Of a stretch of DNA of 64,000 nt, positions 16,141-24,923 are shown piece by piece. The notes below the pieces were generated by a model. That model was not told the origin of the DNA and searched no databases. It worked only from the letters and a program-made list of their open reading frames with translations. Made by a program: the position numbers and the translations under genes. The stretch is from Cyclobacteriaceae bacterium (GTDB lineage: Bacteria; Bacteroidota; Bacteroidia; Cytophagales; Cyclobacteriaceae): positions 183,723-247,722 of the forward strand of contig JAEUTZ010000017.1 of NCBI GenBank assembly GCA_016787725.1, written 5' to 3'. How positions within the stretch are numbered: the first letter of the stretch is position 1; the number at the start of each line of letters is the position of its first letter.

Positions 16141-16787
16141 CTGTCAGGTCTTACGACCTGACTGTTCTGCCCAGCAAAATTTAACGTAATTCAGATTATT
16201 CTTAGTACGATGCGCTTACGAGGACGGACTCACTATCTTGAAGCGGACTGTTTCTTTGTAACGACTACCTGCTATCAATGGCTCCCCGTGTTGGCAAGCG
16301 ATGATTGTAAAAGGATTGTTTGTGCCAGCATTGATTTCCTCAATGAGAAGTATAAAACTTTTGTCTTGGGATACGTAATTATGCCCAATCATATTCACCT
16401 GATACTTACTTTTCCAAAGGAAAACCGGATTTCTGATTGGATGCGCGATTTAAAGAAATTCACGGCCGTAAAAATCAGGCAGGAAATTGAACGGTTAGGA
16501 AATCTTAGTTTGTTGGAATGTTTGCGTGTGGCTGACAAGAAACAGGTGTTCAAAATCTGGGAAGATCGATTTGATGATGTTATTCTTACAAGCAGTCGCC
16601 TTTTGAATATCAAATTGGATTACATTCATACTAATCCATTACAGGAGCATTGGAATTTAGTAGCCCGACCTGAGGAGTATGAGTTTTCGAGTGCAAGATT
16701 TTATGAATCCGGGGAGCAAGTAAACTGCCGAGTGACTCACTTTAAAGAGTTTTTTTAGAGGTTCTGTCAGGTGGAAACACCTGACAG
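16141..16787 (+). mobile_element. RAYT element with REP ends
   Basis: 647-bp unit: left REP CTGTCAGGTC-TTAC-GACCTGACTG (16141-16164, one mispaired base), leader, RAYT gene (16210-16758) and right REP CTGTCAGGTG-GAAA-CACCTGACAG (16764-16787, perfect 10-bp stem). The two ends differ consistently in loop (TTAC left, GAAA right), the same asymmetry seen in the mini-element at 13017-13163. It lies between the FAD oxidase and a permease gene. Confidence 0.82.
16210..16758 (+). CDS. REP-associated tyrosine transposase (RAYT)
   Basis: 182-aa Y1_Tnp-family HUH nuclease related to IS200/IS605 transposases. The HUH motif is at His61-Ile-His63 (VIMPNHIHLIL) and the nucleophile is probably Tyr138 (LDYIHTNP). 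The opening RLRGRTHYLEADCFFVTTTC is typical. RAYTs cut and join single-stranded DNA at REP hairpins. Here REP hairpins lie 45 bp upstream and 5 bp downstream. All catalytic residues are present and the frame is open, so the enzyme is probably active. It stands as its own mobile unit, unrelated to its neighbours. Confidence 0.93.
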   Translation: MRLRGRTHYLEADCFFVTTTCYQWLPVLASDDCKRIVCASIDFLNEKYKTFVLGYVIMPNHIHLILTFPKENRISDWMRDLKKFTAVKIRQEIERLGNLSLLECLRVADKKQVFKIWEDRFDDVILTSSRLLNIKLDYIHTNPLQEHWNLVARPEEYEFSSARFYESGEQVNCRVTHFKEFF

Positions 16788-16997
16788 CAATGAAAAACGG
16801 TTCAATGGCCGTTTGGGTTTGCCCTCTATTCTGATCCGGACGGCAAACCACAGTCCTTCAAAGATCATGCGGAAGAAAACCCCTACTTCTATTTTCCGCC
16901 CTTGTTGTTTGTTGGACTGAGGTTCTGATTACCCAGGCTTGACGGCTTCATGCGGTTACGTTGATCTTACTCTTCCCCTCAGTTATTATCGGTGAAC

Positions 16998-19370
16998 TTA
17001 TTCATATTTCAATGAGTTGACCGGGTTAGCCGATGCCTTTCGGATTGATTTTATGCCAATGGTTGCGAGCGCGATGAGGGCACAGAAAATCCCCGCACCC
17101 AGCATGACGAGCGGGTTGATCTGAATGCGGTAGGCAAAATCGTTGAGCCAGTTTTCTGCCACATACCAGGTAACTGGCAAGGCGATGACGGAGGCTACCA
17201 CCACCAGCAGCAAATACTTTCGTATAAACAAGGCGGCCAGCCCGGATACGGTGGCGCCCATCACCTTGCGCACCGCTACTTCTTTCTGGCGCTGGGCCAT
17301 GTTAAACGAGGCCAGGGCAAACAGGCCGAGGCAGGCAATACTCACTGCGAGACTGGAGGCAAACGTAATGATCGAGGCAATGTTCTCCTCCGTGTTGTAT
17401 AATTCATTGAAGCGATCGGATGGAAAAAAGTATTCGAAGGAGCGATCGGGATTTAGCTTTTGCCAAATGGCGGCCATCTCTTTCGCCACTTCGCCCTGGG
17501 TACCGGGTTGCAACAGCACCGACACATACGGGTAGCTGGTATATTCATCTTCCCCGCGATACACGTGTACAACAGGTTGAACGGCATCGGCAACGGAGCC
17601 ATAATTAAAATCGCGGGTAACGCCAACAATCTCAAGATTGCCTTCTTCGCCCGGAAACTTTAACTTCTTTCCGACCGCTGAACTCCAGCCGAGGGCCCGG
17701 AGTGCGGCTTCGTTGATGATCACCCCTGTTTGCCGGTCGGTCTCCGAGCCTTTTATAAAATTCCGGCCTTCGAGCATGGGTATTTTAAAAACGTCAAAGT
17801 ATTGCGCATCCACGCGTGCCACCCGCCAGTCGAAAGGATCGGCACCTTCATTTCCTTCGGCCACAAAAAGTGAGAACGAGCCGGAGTAACGCCCGGGAAT
17901 GCCGGAAGAGCGCGATGCCGAAACAACCGATGCCAGTTCTTCAACCTGGTTTTTAAAGGTGGTGATGAGTTGATTGGCTGCGTTTACATCCGCATAATCA
18001 CGGGGGGATGCCCGTACCACCAGCACGTTGTCTTTTTCGAAATTAAGGTCCTTCGATTTCATGTGATTGACCTGCAACAGCACAATGGCTACACCGCTGA
18101 TCAGGAAGATCGCAATCGCAAACTGAAACGTTAGCAACGCGCCCCGAAGTCCGCCCCCGGCCTGGTGCCCTACGGTCATCCCTTTCAACACTTTTACGGG
18201 TTGAAAGCCCGAAGCGAAAATGGCAGGATAGAATCCCGACAGGATCCCTACGAGGACACCGAGTAAAATCAATGCCGCCACGGGGGCCGGTTGCAAGAAC
18301 AATGTGAGCGAAAGTGGCATGCCAACAAGATCCGAAAAGAAGGGAAGCCCGAGTTGCGCGAGCGCCACACCAAACAACAGTGACATTAACGAAAGCAGCA
18401 ACGACTCCGACAGGAATTGGAATACCACCTTGCCCCGGGTGGCGCCCAACGCTTTGCGCATACCCACTTCCTTCATTCTGGCGAAGGACTGCGAGGATGC
18501 GAGGTTGGTAAAATTGATGGAGGCGAGCAGCAAGATTCCGATGGCGATGCCGAGCAGCATCATGGCATAGGTGCGCTGATCGGAAAATTCATCGTTGTAG
18601 TGCTTCATCGACAACAACTTAAAATTTCCACGCTCAGAAGGAGCCACAAACTTTGTCATCAGCACCTGCAACTTGCTTTCGAGGGCGGCACGTTCCGTAC
18701 CGGGTTTTGCCAATACGAAGGTGTAGATGTACGAACTGCCCCACCCCGATTCGCGAAAGAATTCAATGCCTGTATGCATGGGTACAAGGGCGTTGAATTG
18801 AAGGGATGAATTTGCGGGCACCGTACCCACCACTGCAGTTACGAGGTAGTCAGTGTCAAAGAACAAGCGGATTGTTTTTCCGATCGGGTCTTCAGTGCCA
18901 AACAATTTTGTGGCCAGGGATTGACTTAACACGATGCTGTTCGGGGTGGCGAGGGCTGTCTCTTTGTTGCCGGCTACGAAGGGAAAGTCGAACACGTGGA
19001 AGAACCCGGAGTCGGCCCACATAAACGGTTCGTCAAACGATTTACCTTCCACTTCCATCCAGGTGTTGTTGCCCGGTATGATCTTCGTTCCGCCAACTAC
19101 TTCGGGGAATGCATTTCGGGTTTCCTCGAGCAAAGGATACCACGTATCATATATGGGCAACGGCCCGGCTGTGGAGGGGCGGTCGCGATATAAGAAATAA
19201 ATGTTGTTGATGTTGCTGTGAAACCGGTCGTAGGTGAGCACATTGTACACATACATCAGGATCATGATCGATACGGCCGTACTGGTGGCCAGGCCGAAGA
19301 CATTGATGAAGAAGTAGAATTTATTTTTCCACAGTTGGCGGAAGGTAGTCAGGAAGTAGTTTCTCCACAT
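16998..19370 (-). CDS. ABC transporter permease, MacB/FtsX type
   Basis: 790-aa inner-membrane permease with two MacB-FtsX modules. ATG 19370 (MWRNYFLTTFRQLWKNKFY) is the standard family start; an upstream ATG at 19403 adds 11 unusual residues. Layout: TM1 about 20-42 (GLATSTAVSIMILMYV), periplasmic MacB_PCD domain, three helices from about 270 to 400, another helix and periplasmic domain (about 415-660), then three C-terminal helices (ASSLAVSIACLGLFALASF). Such proteins act with an ATPase, usually encoded elsewhere in Bacteroidota, in mechanotransmission or efflux. No ATPase gene is adjacent, and the substrate is unknown. Confidence 0.9.
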   Translation of the reverse strand: MWRNYFLTTFRQLWKNKFYFFINVFGLATSTAVSIMILMYVYNVLTYDRFHSNINNIYFLYRDRPSTAGPLPIYDTWYPLLEETRNAFPEVVGGTKIIPGNNTWMEVEGKSFDEPFMWADSGFFHVFDFPFVAGNKETALATPNSIVLSQSLATKLFGTEDPIGKTIRLFFDTDYLVTAVVGTVPANSSLQFNALVPMHTGIEFFRESGWGSSYIYTFVLAKPGTERAALESKLQVLMTKFVAPSERGNFKLLSMKHYNDEFSDQRTYAMMLLGIAIGILLLASINFTNLASSQSFARMKEVGMRKALGATRGKVVFQFLSESLLLSLMSLLFGVALAQLGLPFFSDLVGMPLSLTLFLQPAPVAALILLGVLVGILSGFYPAIFASGFQPVKVLKGMTVGHQAGGGLRGALLTFQFAIAIFLISGVAIVLLQVNHMKSKDLNFEKDNVLVVRASPRDYADVNAANQLITTFKNQVEELASVVSASRSSGIPGRYSGSFSLFVAEGNEGADPFDWRVARVDAQYFDVFKIPMLEGRNFIKGSETDRQTGVIINEAALRALGWSSAVGKKLKFPGEEGNLEIVGVTRDFNYGSVADAVQPVVHVYRGEDEYTSYPYVSVLLQPGTQGEVAKEMAAIWQKLNPDRSFEYFFPSDRFNELYNTEENIASIITFASSLAVSIACLGLFALASFNMAQRQKEVAVRKVMGATVSGLAALFIRKYLLLVVVASVIALPVTWYVAENWLNDFAYRIQINPLVMLGAGIFCALIALATIGIKSIRKASANPVNSLKYE

Positions 19371-19510
19371 ACAATTCGGTGTTAGGAACGTAGTGATTGG
19401 CAACTATTGCACCAAATTTCAATGCATGAAACAGCGTGGCAGTGGAGTATTTCAATCTACACTTGTCCGCGGATGGATAAATTCGTCCGGTGGCGGGCAA
19501 CAGAGGGGTT

Positions 19511-19534
19511 GTGGTTGGTGATAACACCGACCAC
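19511..19534. repeat. short intergenic palindromic repeat
   Basis: GTGGTTGGTG / CACCGACCAC with loop ATAA; one G-T pair in the 10-bp stem. It is followed by TGGCATTAA, shared with 10190-10198. Same family as 14476-14500. Confidence 0.6.
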
Positions 19535-19546
19535 TGGCATTAAGGC

Positions 19547-19601
19547 TTTCCCTATAGTTTCTCTACCCCTCCTCTACACCTTCCCTACACTTTCTCTACC
19601 C
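19547..19601. repeat. pyrimidine-rich direct repeat
   Basis: Two 22-bp copies (19547-19568 and 19580-19601) with three mismatches share the core TTTCTCTACCC; the 11-bp spacer is also CT-rich (CTCTAC). One strand is almost only C, T and A. No function is evident. Confidence 0.55.
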
Positions 19602-19808
19602 ATACCTCAGGGCTGGGATATCCTTTTCTCAACGCATAGTCTCCGCCTCAGGACCTTTCTTTGATCATGTGATCTTGCAGGATCGTTCCGGACTGCGGAA
19701 TCTACCCGCACACACTCCTGTGCTTCAAGAGACTCCACTGGGAAAGGACAGTTGTGGTAACGGTGATCGCTTATTTCGCTTCATCGCCTTTTTATTACCT
19801 TTCCTGTC

Positions 19809-20612
19809 ATGCGGATTGAAGAGAAACCACTCACCAACTGGATCAATCATTTTTATGGTTATGGATCGTGGAAGGCTCGCTTCTGGTTTGTAGGGTATGA
19901 AGAAAGTGGTGGCGACTTGCCGGAAGAAGTGGCGGAGAAAATCAACTACTTTTATACCCTGCGCTCAATCACCCCAACGCTTTGCGACATCCGCGAACTG
20001 TATAGGCACGTAACTTTTCGGATTGAGGGGCCGCGGGCGGAAAAGTTCGCCACCTTTCACGATCACCGGTTTGGTAAGAAGGCCACTCTGCACGGTGCCT
20101 GGAAAAATATTATTGCGTTTGTGCATGGATACAAATCTGAGAAACTCCCCGATCTGCTTGCGTATCAGCAAAATTTGTTTGCCGTGCTTTCTGCACAAAC
20201 AGAAGCATTGATTCCGTTGTATCCGCTGCCTGCCCACAACCACGCGTGGTACTATGCCTGGCTCGACCTGCCCCAGCTCCCCTACTTAAAAAGCAGGACT
20301 CTGTACCAGGAGCACCTATACGCTGGCCGGATGCGCACGATGCTCGAATTGATGCGGGTGCACAAACCCGAAGTGGTGATGCTGTACGGTATGGAAAATA
20401 TCAATCAGCTGAAAAAATCGATTCAGGAATTCTTTCCTGCTGCTGCCTTTAAAATGGTGAAAGCGATTAAGCAACACCTGCCGCAACATCATCGCGCAGA
20501 TGTAAATGGAACTACTTTGATCCTCACCACGCAGATTCCTGCGCTCCGGCATAACCGTATGGAGACCGGTTTCGATTGGTATGCGTTTGGCAAACAGGTA
20601 AAAGGGATTTAG
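19809..20612 (+). CDS. hypothetical protein, possibly uracil-DNA glycosylase-like
   Basis: 267-aa cytosolic protein with no firmly recognised family. Visible: an opening strand ARFWFVGYEESGGD that resembles the first motif of uracil-DNA glycosylase-like proteins, a central helix-rich part (AWKNIIAFVHGYKSEKLPDLL), VVMLYGMENINQLKK, and a closing segment TTLILTTQIPALRHNR that could correspond to the C-terminal His motif of that fold. This is weak pattern matching; the gene is best treated as uncharacterised. It is a single plus-strand gene between two minus-strand permease genes. ATG 19809 is the first in-frame start and needs no change. Confidence 0.6.
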   Translation: MRIEEKPLTNWINHFYGYGSWKARFWFVGYEESGGDLPEEVAEKINYFYTLRSITPTLCDIRELYRHVTFRIEGPRAEKFATFHDHRFGKKATLHGAWKNIIAFVHGYKSEKLPDLLAYQQNLFAVLSAQTEALIPLYPLPAHNHAWYYAWLDLPQLPYLKSRTLYQEHLYAGRMRTMLELMRVHKPEVVMLYGMENINQLKKSIQEFFPAAAFKMVKAIKQHLPQHHRADVNGTTLILTTQIPALRHNRMETGFDWYAFGKQVKGI

Positions 20613-20707
20613 CTGCTGCAAGGTGCTGGCCCATGACAACTGCGACCCAGTGAGCACAGGGGTTGATTGATGTATCGCTCTGGATTATTTTAATTGGGCG
20701 CGAACTC

Positions 20708-23395
20708 CTATTCACTCTTCAGAATTTCAGCAGGGTTAGTACGGGCAGCTTTTATGGTTTGCGAGCCTATCATGATAAGCGCGATGGCCAGCACGGCCAG
20801 CAGTCCGCCAACCAACTCTCCGGCACCAATGGGTTCGTGGAACGGGAATTTGATGAGCACTACCTTTTGAAAGAAGAGGTACGTTAAGGGAAGCGCGATC
20901 ACAGCCGATATGACCAACAGAACCGCAAACCCACGACTCAGTATAAACACCATGCTACCGGTGGTGGCGCCCAATACTTTGCGGATGCTCATCTCCTTCA
21001 GTCGCGTTTGCGTGGTATATACCACCATGCCAAACAATCCCAAGGAGGCGATGGAGATGGCAAGGAAGGAAAGAAATCCGATCACTTTGATCATCACAGA
21101 GAGTTCGTTATAAGCTTCTTCGATGTCCTCCTGATAGAAACGGCCCGCGAACGGATGAACCGGGTCCACACTTTTCCATACTTCCTGAATCCTTGCCATG
21201 GTTTCCATCGGATCGCTGGTGGCAAGACGCACGTTCAGCAAGCCATCCATCTTATCCGGCCGCAGGTAGGTATCAGGTGTGAGGTAAGTAAACGCAACCG
21301 GTTTGATGTCTTCATTGAGTTTTCCATAGTGAAAGTCTTTGATCACCCCTACGATCGTCAGTTTTTTACGTTCCAACCGGCTGCTAAACCAGAGCTCCTC
21401 ACCAATTGCCAATTGCGGATCCCCGTTGGCAATGTTGAATAGCCGCAGTGTTTTTTCGTTGACAATGATTTCGCTGGTTGCCGCTTTCGTTGCCGGTCGG
21501 GTGACAAAATTCTGCCCCGCAAGGAGTTGATATTGGTGCAACGGGAGGTAGTGTTCATCGATGATGTTAGAGAAGACAAGGGTGGAGTCGTTCAGATCTT
21601 TATACTTGACGAATCCGCCCCAGGCATTGCCTACACTGGTTACGATCTTCGACTGGGAAACTCCGGTTACTTCGGGTAGGGCGTTCAACTTGTTGATCAG
21701 GACTTCGGGTTGGTTGCCCTGCAACTCGATGTTGAGAATATTCTCGGTAGTAAAACCTAAATCGAAAGCCAGGATATCCTTATACTGAACGTAACCAATG
21801 AATGTACTGGTGATGAAGATCAGGGTAAGCGTGTATTGAACAACCACCAGCGAACGCCTGAAGTTAAGTCCGCGGAAGACCGGTATCGATGAAACATCCT
21901 TCAGGGCTTGCATCGCGCTGACGTTCGCAAAGAGGATAGCAGGCAATATGCCGGCTACGATGCCGACCGCGATTGCAAAAGCAATGAATGCCAGAACCAT
22001 CGGTATGGTTATTTCGAGCTTGACCATGTTGAGGAGTTCGGGAGCGATGCTGATTACTTGTGGTCGCAGCACCAGGAACATTCCGAAAGAAAGGAGTAGC
22101 GCACCCAGCGATACGATGACCGCCTCGGTAAGAAACTGCTGCCGTACCTGGCTCCTTCCGGCTCCAATGACTTTCCTTAACCCTACTTCCCGGAACCGTT
22201 TCATCGATCGGGCGATGGAGAGGTTGGTATAGTTGAAACAGGCCGAGAGAATCACCACCAACGCCAAACCACCCAGGATCCACAGAGCAACCCCGGGCAT
22301 CGCGGGGCGGATTGAGTTTTCCAGGGTCTCCCCCAGCATAATGTCGTACAAAGGAAGCAGCGTGACGTGAATGGCGGCCCGGCTATCAGCCTCATTTTCT
22401 GTGGCACAAATCGCATCGAGCTGTGCCTGGATATCGGCTGTCTTTGAATTTTCCGGGAGCAGCAGATAAACATAGTTCCGCTGGTACACGCTGGCCCACG
22501 CAAGAAAGTCGGTATCGTGCATGCTTCTCGTTTCCAGCGTGCTGAAGGAAACGAGCGATTCGAACTGAATGTGCGAAAAGAAGGGAACGTCCTTCAGAAT
22601 ACCGGTGACCTGGTATTCGAGGTTATTGATGTGCAGGGATTTACCAAACGCCTCCTCAGTACCAAAGAGTTTCTTAGCCGAAGTTTCGGTCAGAACGATC
22701 GAATAGGGTTTCTCGAGGGCCGTGGCGACATTGCCCTTCACCATGGGAAACGAGAAGATCCGAAGCATCGAAGGTTCGGCATAAAAACCCGTGAGCGGAA
22801 CAACCCGGTCATGGATTTTAGCATCGCCTGCGAAATCACTCCGCATTATTGCGGACTCCTCCACCCCCGATACCTTTTCCTGAATCAGCTTGCCCACTTT
22901 TACGGAGGTCGATGCAAACGTGCTGCTAAATCCTTCCCTGAACTTCGCGTGTGAAGTAATGCGATAGATGCGGCTTCCATTTTTATGGAATGCATCATAC
23001 GAACGAAGGTCGTGCATGAAAGCGATCAGCAACAGGCCTACCGACATACCGATGGCAAGGCCCACGATGTTGATCGTAGAGAACAATTTATTGCGCGATA
23101 CATTGCGCACGGATGTTTTAAGGTGGCTTCCGATCATGATCCAGTTGATTAAGAGGGTTATAAATTCGGGTGGGCGCACCGTATAGCTTCTCAGGAACTT
23201 GAAGGCATCGATGCCGTAAATGAGTCTGGCACGGAACACCCCTTTCGATTTTATATTTCGCTGGAAATATTCATGAAGGTCGCCCAGCAAATCCTCTGCG
23301 AGTTGCGGCTTGCAATACCATGCAATGAATTGTTGCGCCCATCGGGGTGGTTGCGGGTCCCGATCGGGATGGATTGAGGGGTGCTGACGACTCAT
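20708..23395 (-). CDS. ABC transporter permease with PadR-associated prefix domain
   Basis: 895-aa MacB/FtsX-type permease. Residues about 15-85 are an extra N-terminal prefix domain (QFIAWYCKPQLAEDLLGDLH, then the helix GVFRARLIYGIDAFKFLRSY) typical of permeases encoded beside PadR regulators. The standard module follows: TM near 105-125 (NIVGLAIGMSVGLLLIAFMH), MacB_PCD domain, three helices, second periplasmic domain and three C-terminal helices ending RTNPAEILKSE. The start ATG overlaps the PadR stop by 4 bp (ATGA), so translation is coupled. It likely needs an ATPase from another locus. It is a distant paralogue of the 16998-19370 gene. Confidence 0.93.
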   Translation of the reverse strand: MSRQHPSIHPDRDPQPPRWAQQFIAWYCKPQLAEDLLGDLHEYFQRNIKSKGVFRARLIYGIDAFKFLRSYTVRPPEFITLLINWIMIGSHLKTSVRNVSRNKLFSTINIVGLAIGMSVGLLLIAFMHDLRSYDAFHKNGSRIYRITSHAKFREGFSSTFASTSVKVGKLIQEKVSGVEESAIMRSDFAGDAKIHDRVVPLTGFYAEPSMLRIFSFPMVKGNVATALEKPYSIVLTETSAKKLFGTEEAFGKSLHINNLEYQVTGILKDVPFFSHIQFESLVSFSTLETRSMHDTDFLAWASVYQRNYVYLLLPENSKTADIQAQLDAICATENEADSRAAIHVTLLPLYDIMLGETLENSIRPAMPGVALWILGGLALVVILSACFNYTNLSIARSMKRFREVGLRKVIGAGRSQVRQQFLTEAVIVSLGALLLSFGMFLVLRPQVISIAPELLNMVKLEITIPMVLAFIAFAIAVGIVAGILPAILFANVSAMQALKDVSSIPVFRGLNFRRSLVVVQYTLTLIFITSTFIGYVQYKDILAFDLGFTTENILNIELQGNQPEVLINKLNALPEVTGVSQSKIVTSVGNAWGGFVKYKDLNDSTLVFSNIIDEHYLPLHQYQLLAGQNFVTRPATKAATSEIIVNEKTLRLFNIANGDPQLAIGEELWFSSRLERKKLTIVGVIKDFHYGKLNEDIKPVAFTYLTPDTYLRPDKMDGLLNVRLATSDPMETMARIQEVWKSVDPVHPFAGRFYQEDIEEAYNELSVMIKVIGFLSFLAISIASLGLFGMVVYTTQTRLKEMSIRKVLGATTGSMVFILSRGFAVLLVISAVIALPLTYLFFQKVVLIKFPFHEPIGAGELVGGLLAVLAIALIMIGSQTIKAARTNPAEILKSE

Positions 23396-23724
23396 GCGTG
23401 TTTCCAGACCAGGGAAGGAATTCTGTTATAGAGTTGTTCGCGCATCGACCGGGTACGTACCAGGGCTGACTTACCAGCCGTGGTGAGCTGATAGAATCTT
23501 TTGGCCTTGCCGCCCCGTTCCTTGGTAGCCTCCCCCAGATAACTTTTCACCAGCCCCTTTTCTTCGAGGCGATTGAGAACAGCGTGCACTACCCCCAACT
23601 TCACCGACCGCTGGGCATAATTGCAGAGTTCGTCAACGATCGCAACACTATAGGCTTCCGCCCGCAGCGCAGCGATGGTCAGCAGCACCAGCTCTTCGAA
23701 TTCTCCAAGGTTAGTTCCTTTCAT
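23392..23724 (-). CDS. PadR family transcriptional regulator
   Basis: 110-aa PadR regulator. The winged helix is at about 8-85 (GEFEELVLLTIAALRAEAYS, then the recognition-helix region KLGVVHAVLNRLEEKGLVKS and wing YLGEATKERGGKAKRFYQLT). PadR proteins repress transporter genes and release them on ligand binding. The gene overlaps the permease by 4 bp, and a clear palindromic site lies just upstream (23744-23773), so it probably represses its own operon. The ligand is unknown. Confidence 0.95.
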   Translation of the reverse strand: MKGTNLGEFEELVLLTIAALRAEAYSVAIVDELCNYAQRSVKLGVVHAVLNRLEEKGLVKSYLGEATKERGGKAKRFYQLTTAGKSALVRTRSMREQLYNRIPSLVWKHA

Positions 23725-23733
23725 CTTGTATTA

Positions 23734-23773
23734 TTTACGTAAATGTATGTAAAATGGTTTCATAATACATACA
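23734..23773 (-). promoter_or_regulatory. candidate PadR operator/promoter
   Basis: Within 10-50 bp upstream of the padR start: TGTATGT (23744-23750) and ACATACA (23767-23773) form a perfect inverted repeat with 16-bp spacing, and TTTACGTAAA (23734-23743) is a second palindrome. PadR sites are typically ATGT-N-ACAT palindromes. On the minus strand TACATTTA resembles the TAnnTTTG element of Bacteroidota promoters, so the operator would cover the promoter. Confidence 0.7.
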
Positions 23774-23856
23774 AAATAACATAAAATAAAGCTCTAACGA
23801 TGCCCTTCGGGGGAAGTATTGATGAGATGAAACCTTGGGGCTGGGTATTTGATCGG

Positions 23857-24300
23857 CTAGGTTGCCGAGAGTATGTCTTGCGCTGCTTGTAAGATGTGCC
23901 TTCGGCTCACTTGTCCGATCAGCCTGTCATTCTCTACCACCGGGAATCTTCGGATCGGTGAGTTTAAAAACTCAGCGGCAGCTTCAACGATCGTAGTTGT
24001 AGGCGAAAGTGATTGCACCTTCACAGTCATGTAATCAGAAACTTTTCTTGTTTCCCCGGGCAAGTTATGGTAGGCCTGATCCACGATCAGACGCAGGCAA
24101 TCTTTTTCGGAGATCATGCCCACCAGGTGGTGTTGGTCGTCTAATACGGGTGCACCTGAGATTTTTTTTTCAATAATGGTGGCGATAACTTCCTGAATGG
24201 ATTGATCCGGCTTGAACGTTATGATTTCATTTCGCGGCACCATGTATTTTTCAATGGTTTCCGGTTGCGTGTCCTGTGGATTGGTTGATTGGCTATCCAT
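23857..24300 (-). CDS. CBS domain pair protein
   Basis: 147-aa protein made of two CBS domains in a Bateman module: about 19-78 (MVPRNEIITFKPDQSIQEVI, ending ISEKDCLRLI) and about 88-147 (DYMTVKVQSLSPTTTIVEAA, ending QVSRRHILQAAQDI). CBS pairs bind adenine nucleotides and regulate partner proteins. The next upstream gene (24361-24819) is a close paralogue aligned over the whole length. It lies downstream of nuoN on the same strand, which suggests but does not show a link to energy state. Confidence 0.93.
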   Translation of the reverse strand: MDSQSTNPQDTQPETIEKYMVPRNEIITFKPDQSIQEVIATIIEKKISGAPVLDDQHHLVGMISEKDCLRLIVDQAYHNLPGETRKVSDYMTVKVQSLSPTTTIVEAAAEFLNSPIRRFPVVENDRLIGQVSRRHILQAAQDILSAT

Positions 24301-24360
24301 GGCAGATGTTATTTTAAAAATGGAGTACTGTCTTTTAAGGGCATTGTAAAGGGTAAGATT

Positions 24361-24819
24361 TCACCACGTTGTTGATTTAATATCTTGAGCCGCACGGAGG
24401 ATCTCCCTTCTGCTTATCTCCCCGATTAATGCTCCCTTCTCCACGACCGCATATCTGCGGATGGGTGAATTAAGAAATTCAATGGCTGCTTCCACCACAT
24501 TGGTAGCCGGTGAAAACGAATACACTTTGGTTGACATGTAATCAGCAACCTTCCTGTTTCCTACCGGCAGTTTGTGTGAGGCATGATCAATAATAATCCG
24601 GAGACAATCCTTTTCAGATAGATTCCCTACCAAATGACGATGCTCATCCAACACGGGGGCGCCAGAAATTTTCTTTTGGAGGATGGTGGAGATCGCCTCC
24701 TGGATACTTTGATCCGGCTTAAACGTCACCATCAGGTTCAGGGGAACCATGTATTTCACGATCAGCTCATAGTTTGGTTCGTGCAGGTTCTTTTTTTCGA
24801 ATTCAGGTTTAAAGTTCAT
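24361..24819 (-). CDS. CBS domain pair protein (tandem paralogue)
   Basis: 152-aa Bateman module, two CBS domains (about 24-80 and 92-150: KISGAPVLDEHRHLVGNLSE, EFLNSPIRRYAVVEKGALIG). It shares long stretches with the 23857 gene (for example TFKPDQSIQE, KKISGAPVLD, LNSPIRR), so the two arose by tandem duplication. They are separated by 60 bp. It starts 104 bp after nuoN; no terminator was clear in that gap, so it may be read from the nuo transcript. Confidence 0.93.
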   Translation of the reverse strand: MNFKPEFEKKNLHEPNYELIVKYMVPLNLMVTFKPDQSIQEAISTILQKKISGAPVLDEHRHLVGNLSEKDCLRIIIDHASHKLPVGNRKVADYMSTKVYSFSPATNVVEAAIEFLNSPIRRYAVVEKGALIGEISRREILRAAQDIKSTTW

Positions 24820-24923
24820 AGCGTTGAGGGTTTAGTGTTCCTTGCCGAACTTAGTACTGGCCTAAATAAAGCTACTCAATTCCTATTAAATAACCTATGC
24901 CTCCTATTCAATCGGTCGGGCCC

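Larger units (their letters stand above)
19371..19808. other. divergent intergenic region with repeats
   Basis: 438 bp between the divergent permease and 19809 genes. It contains a palindrome of the intergenic repeat family (19511-19534) and a pyrimidine-rich direct repeat of 22 bp with three mismatches (19547-19568 and 19580-19601). No ORF is convincing. Confidence 0.5.
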
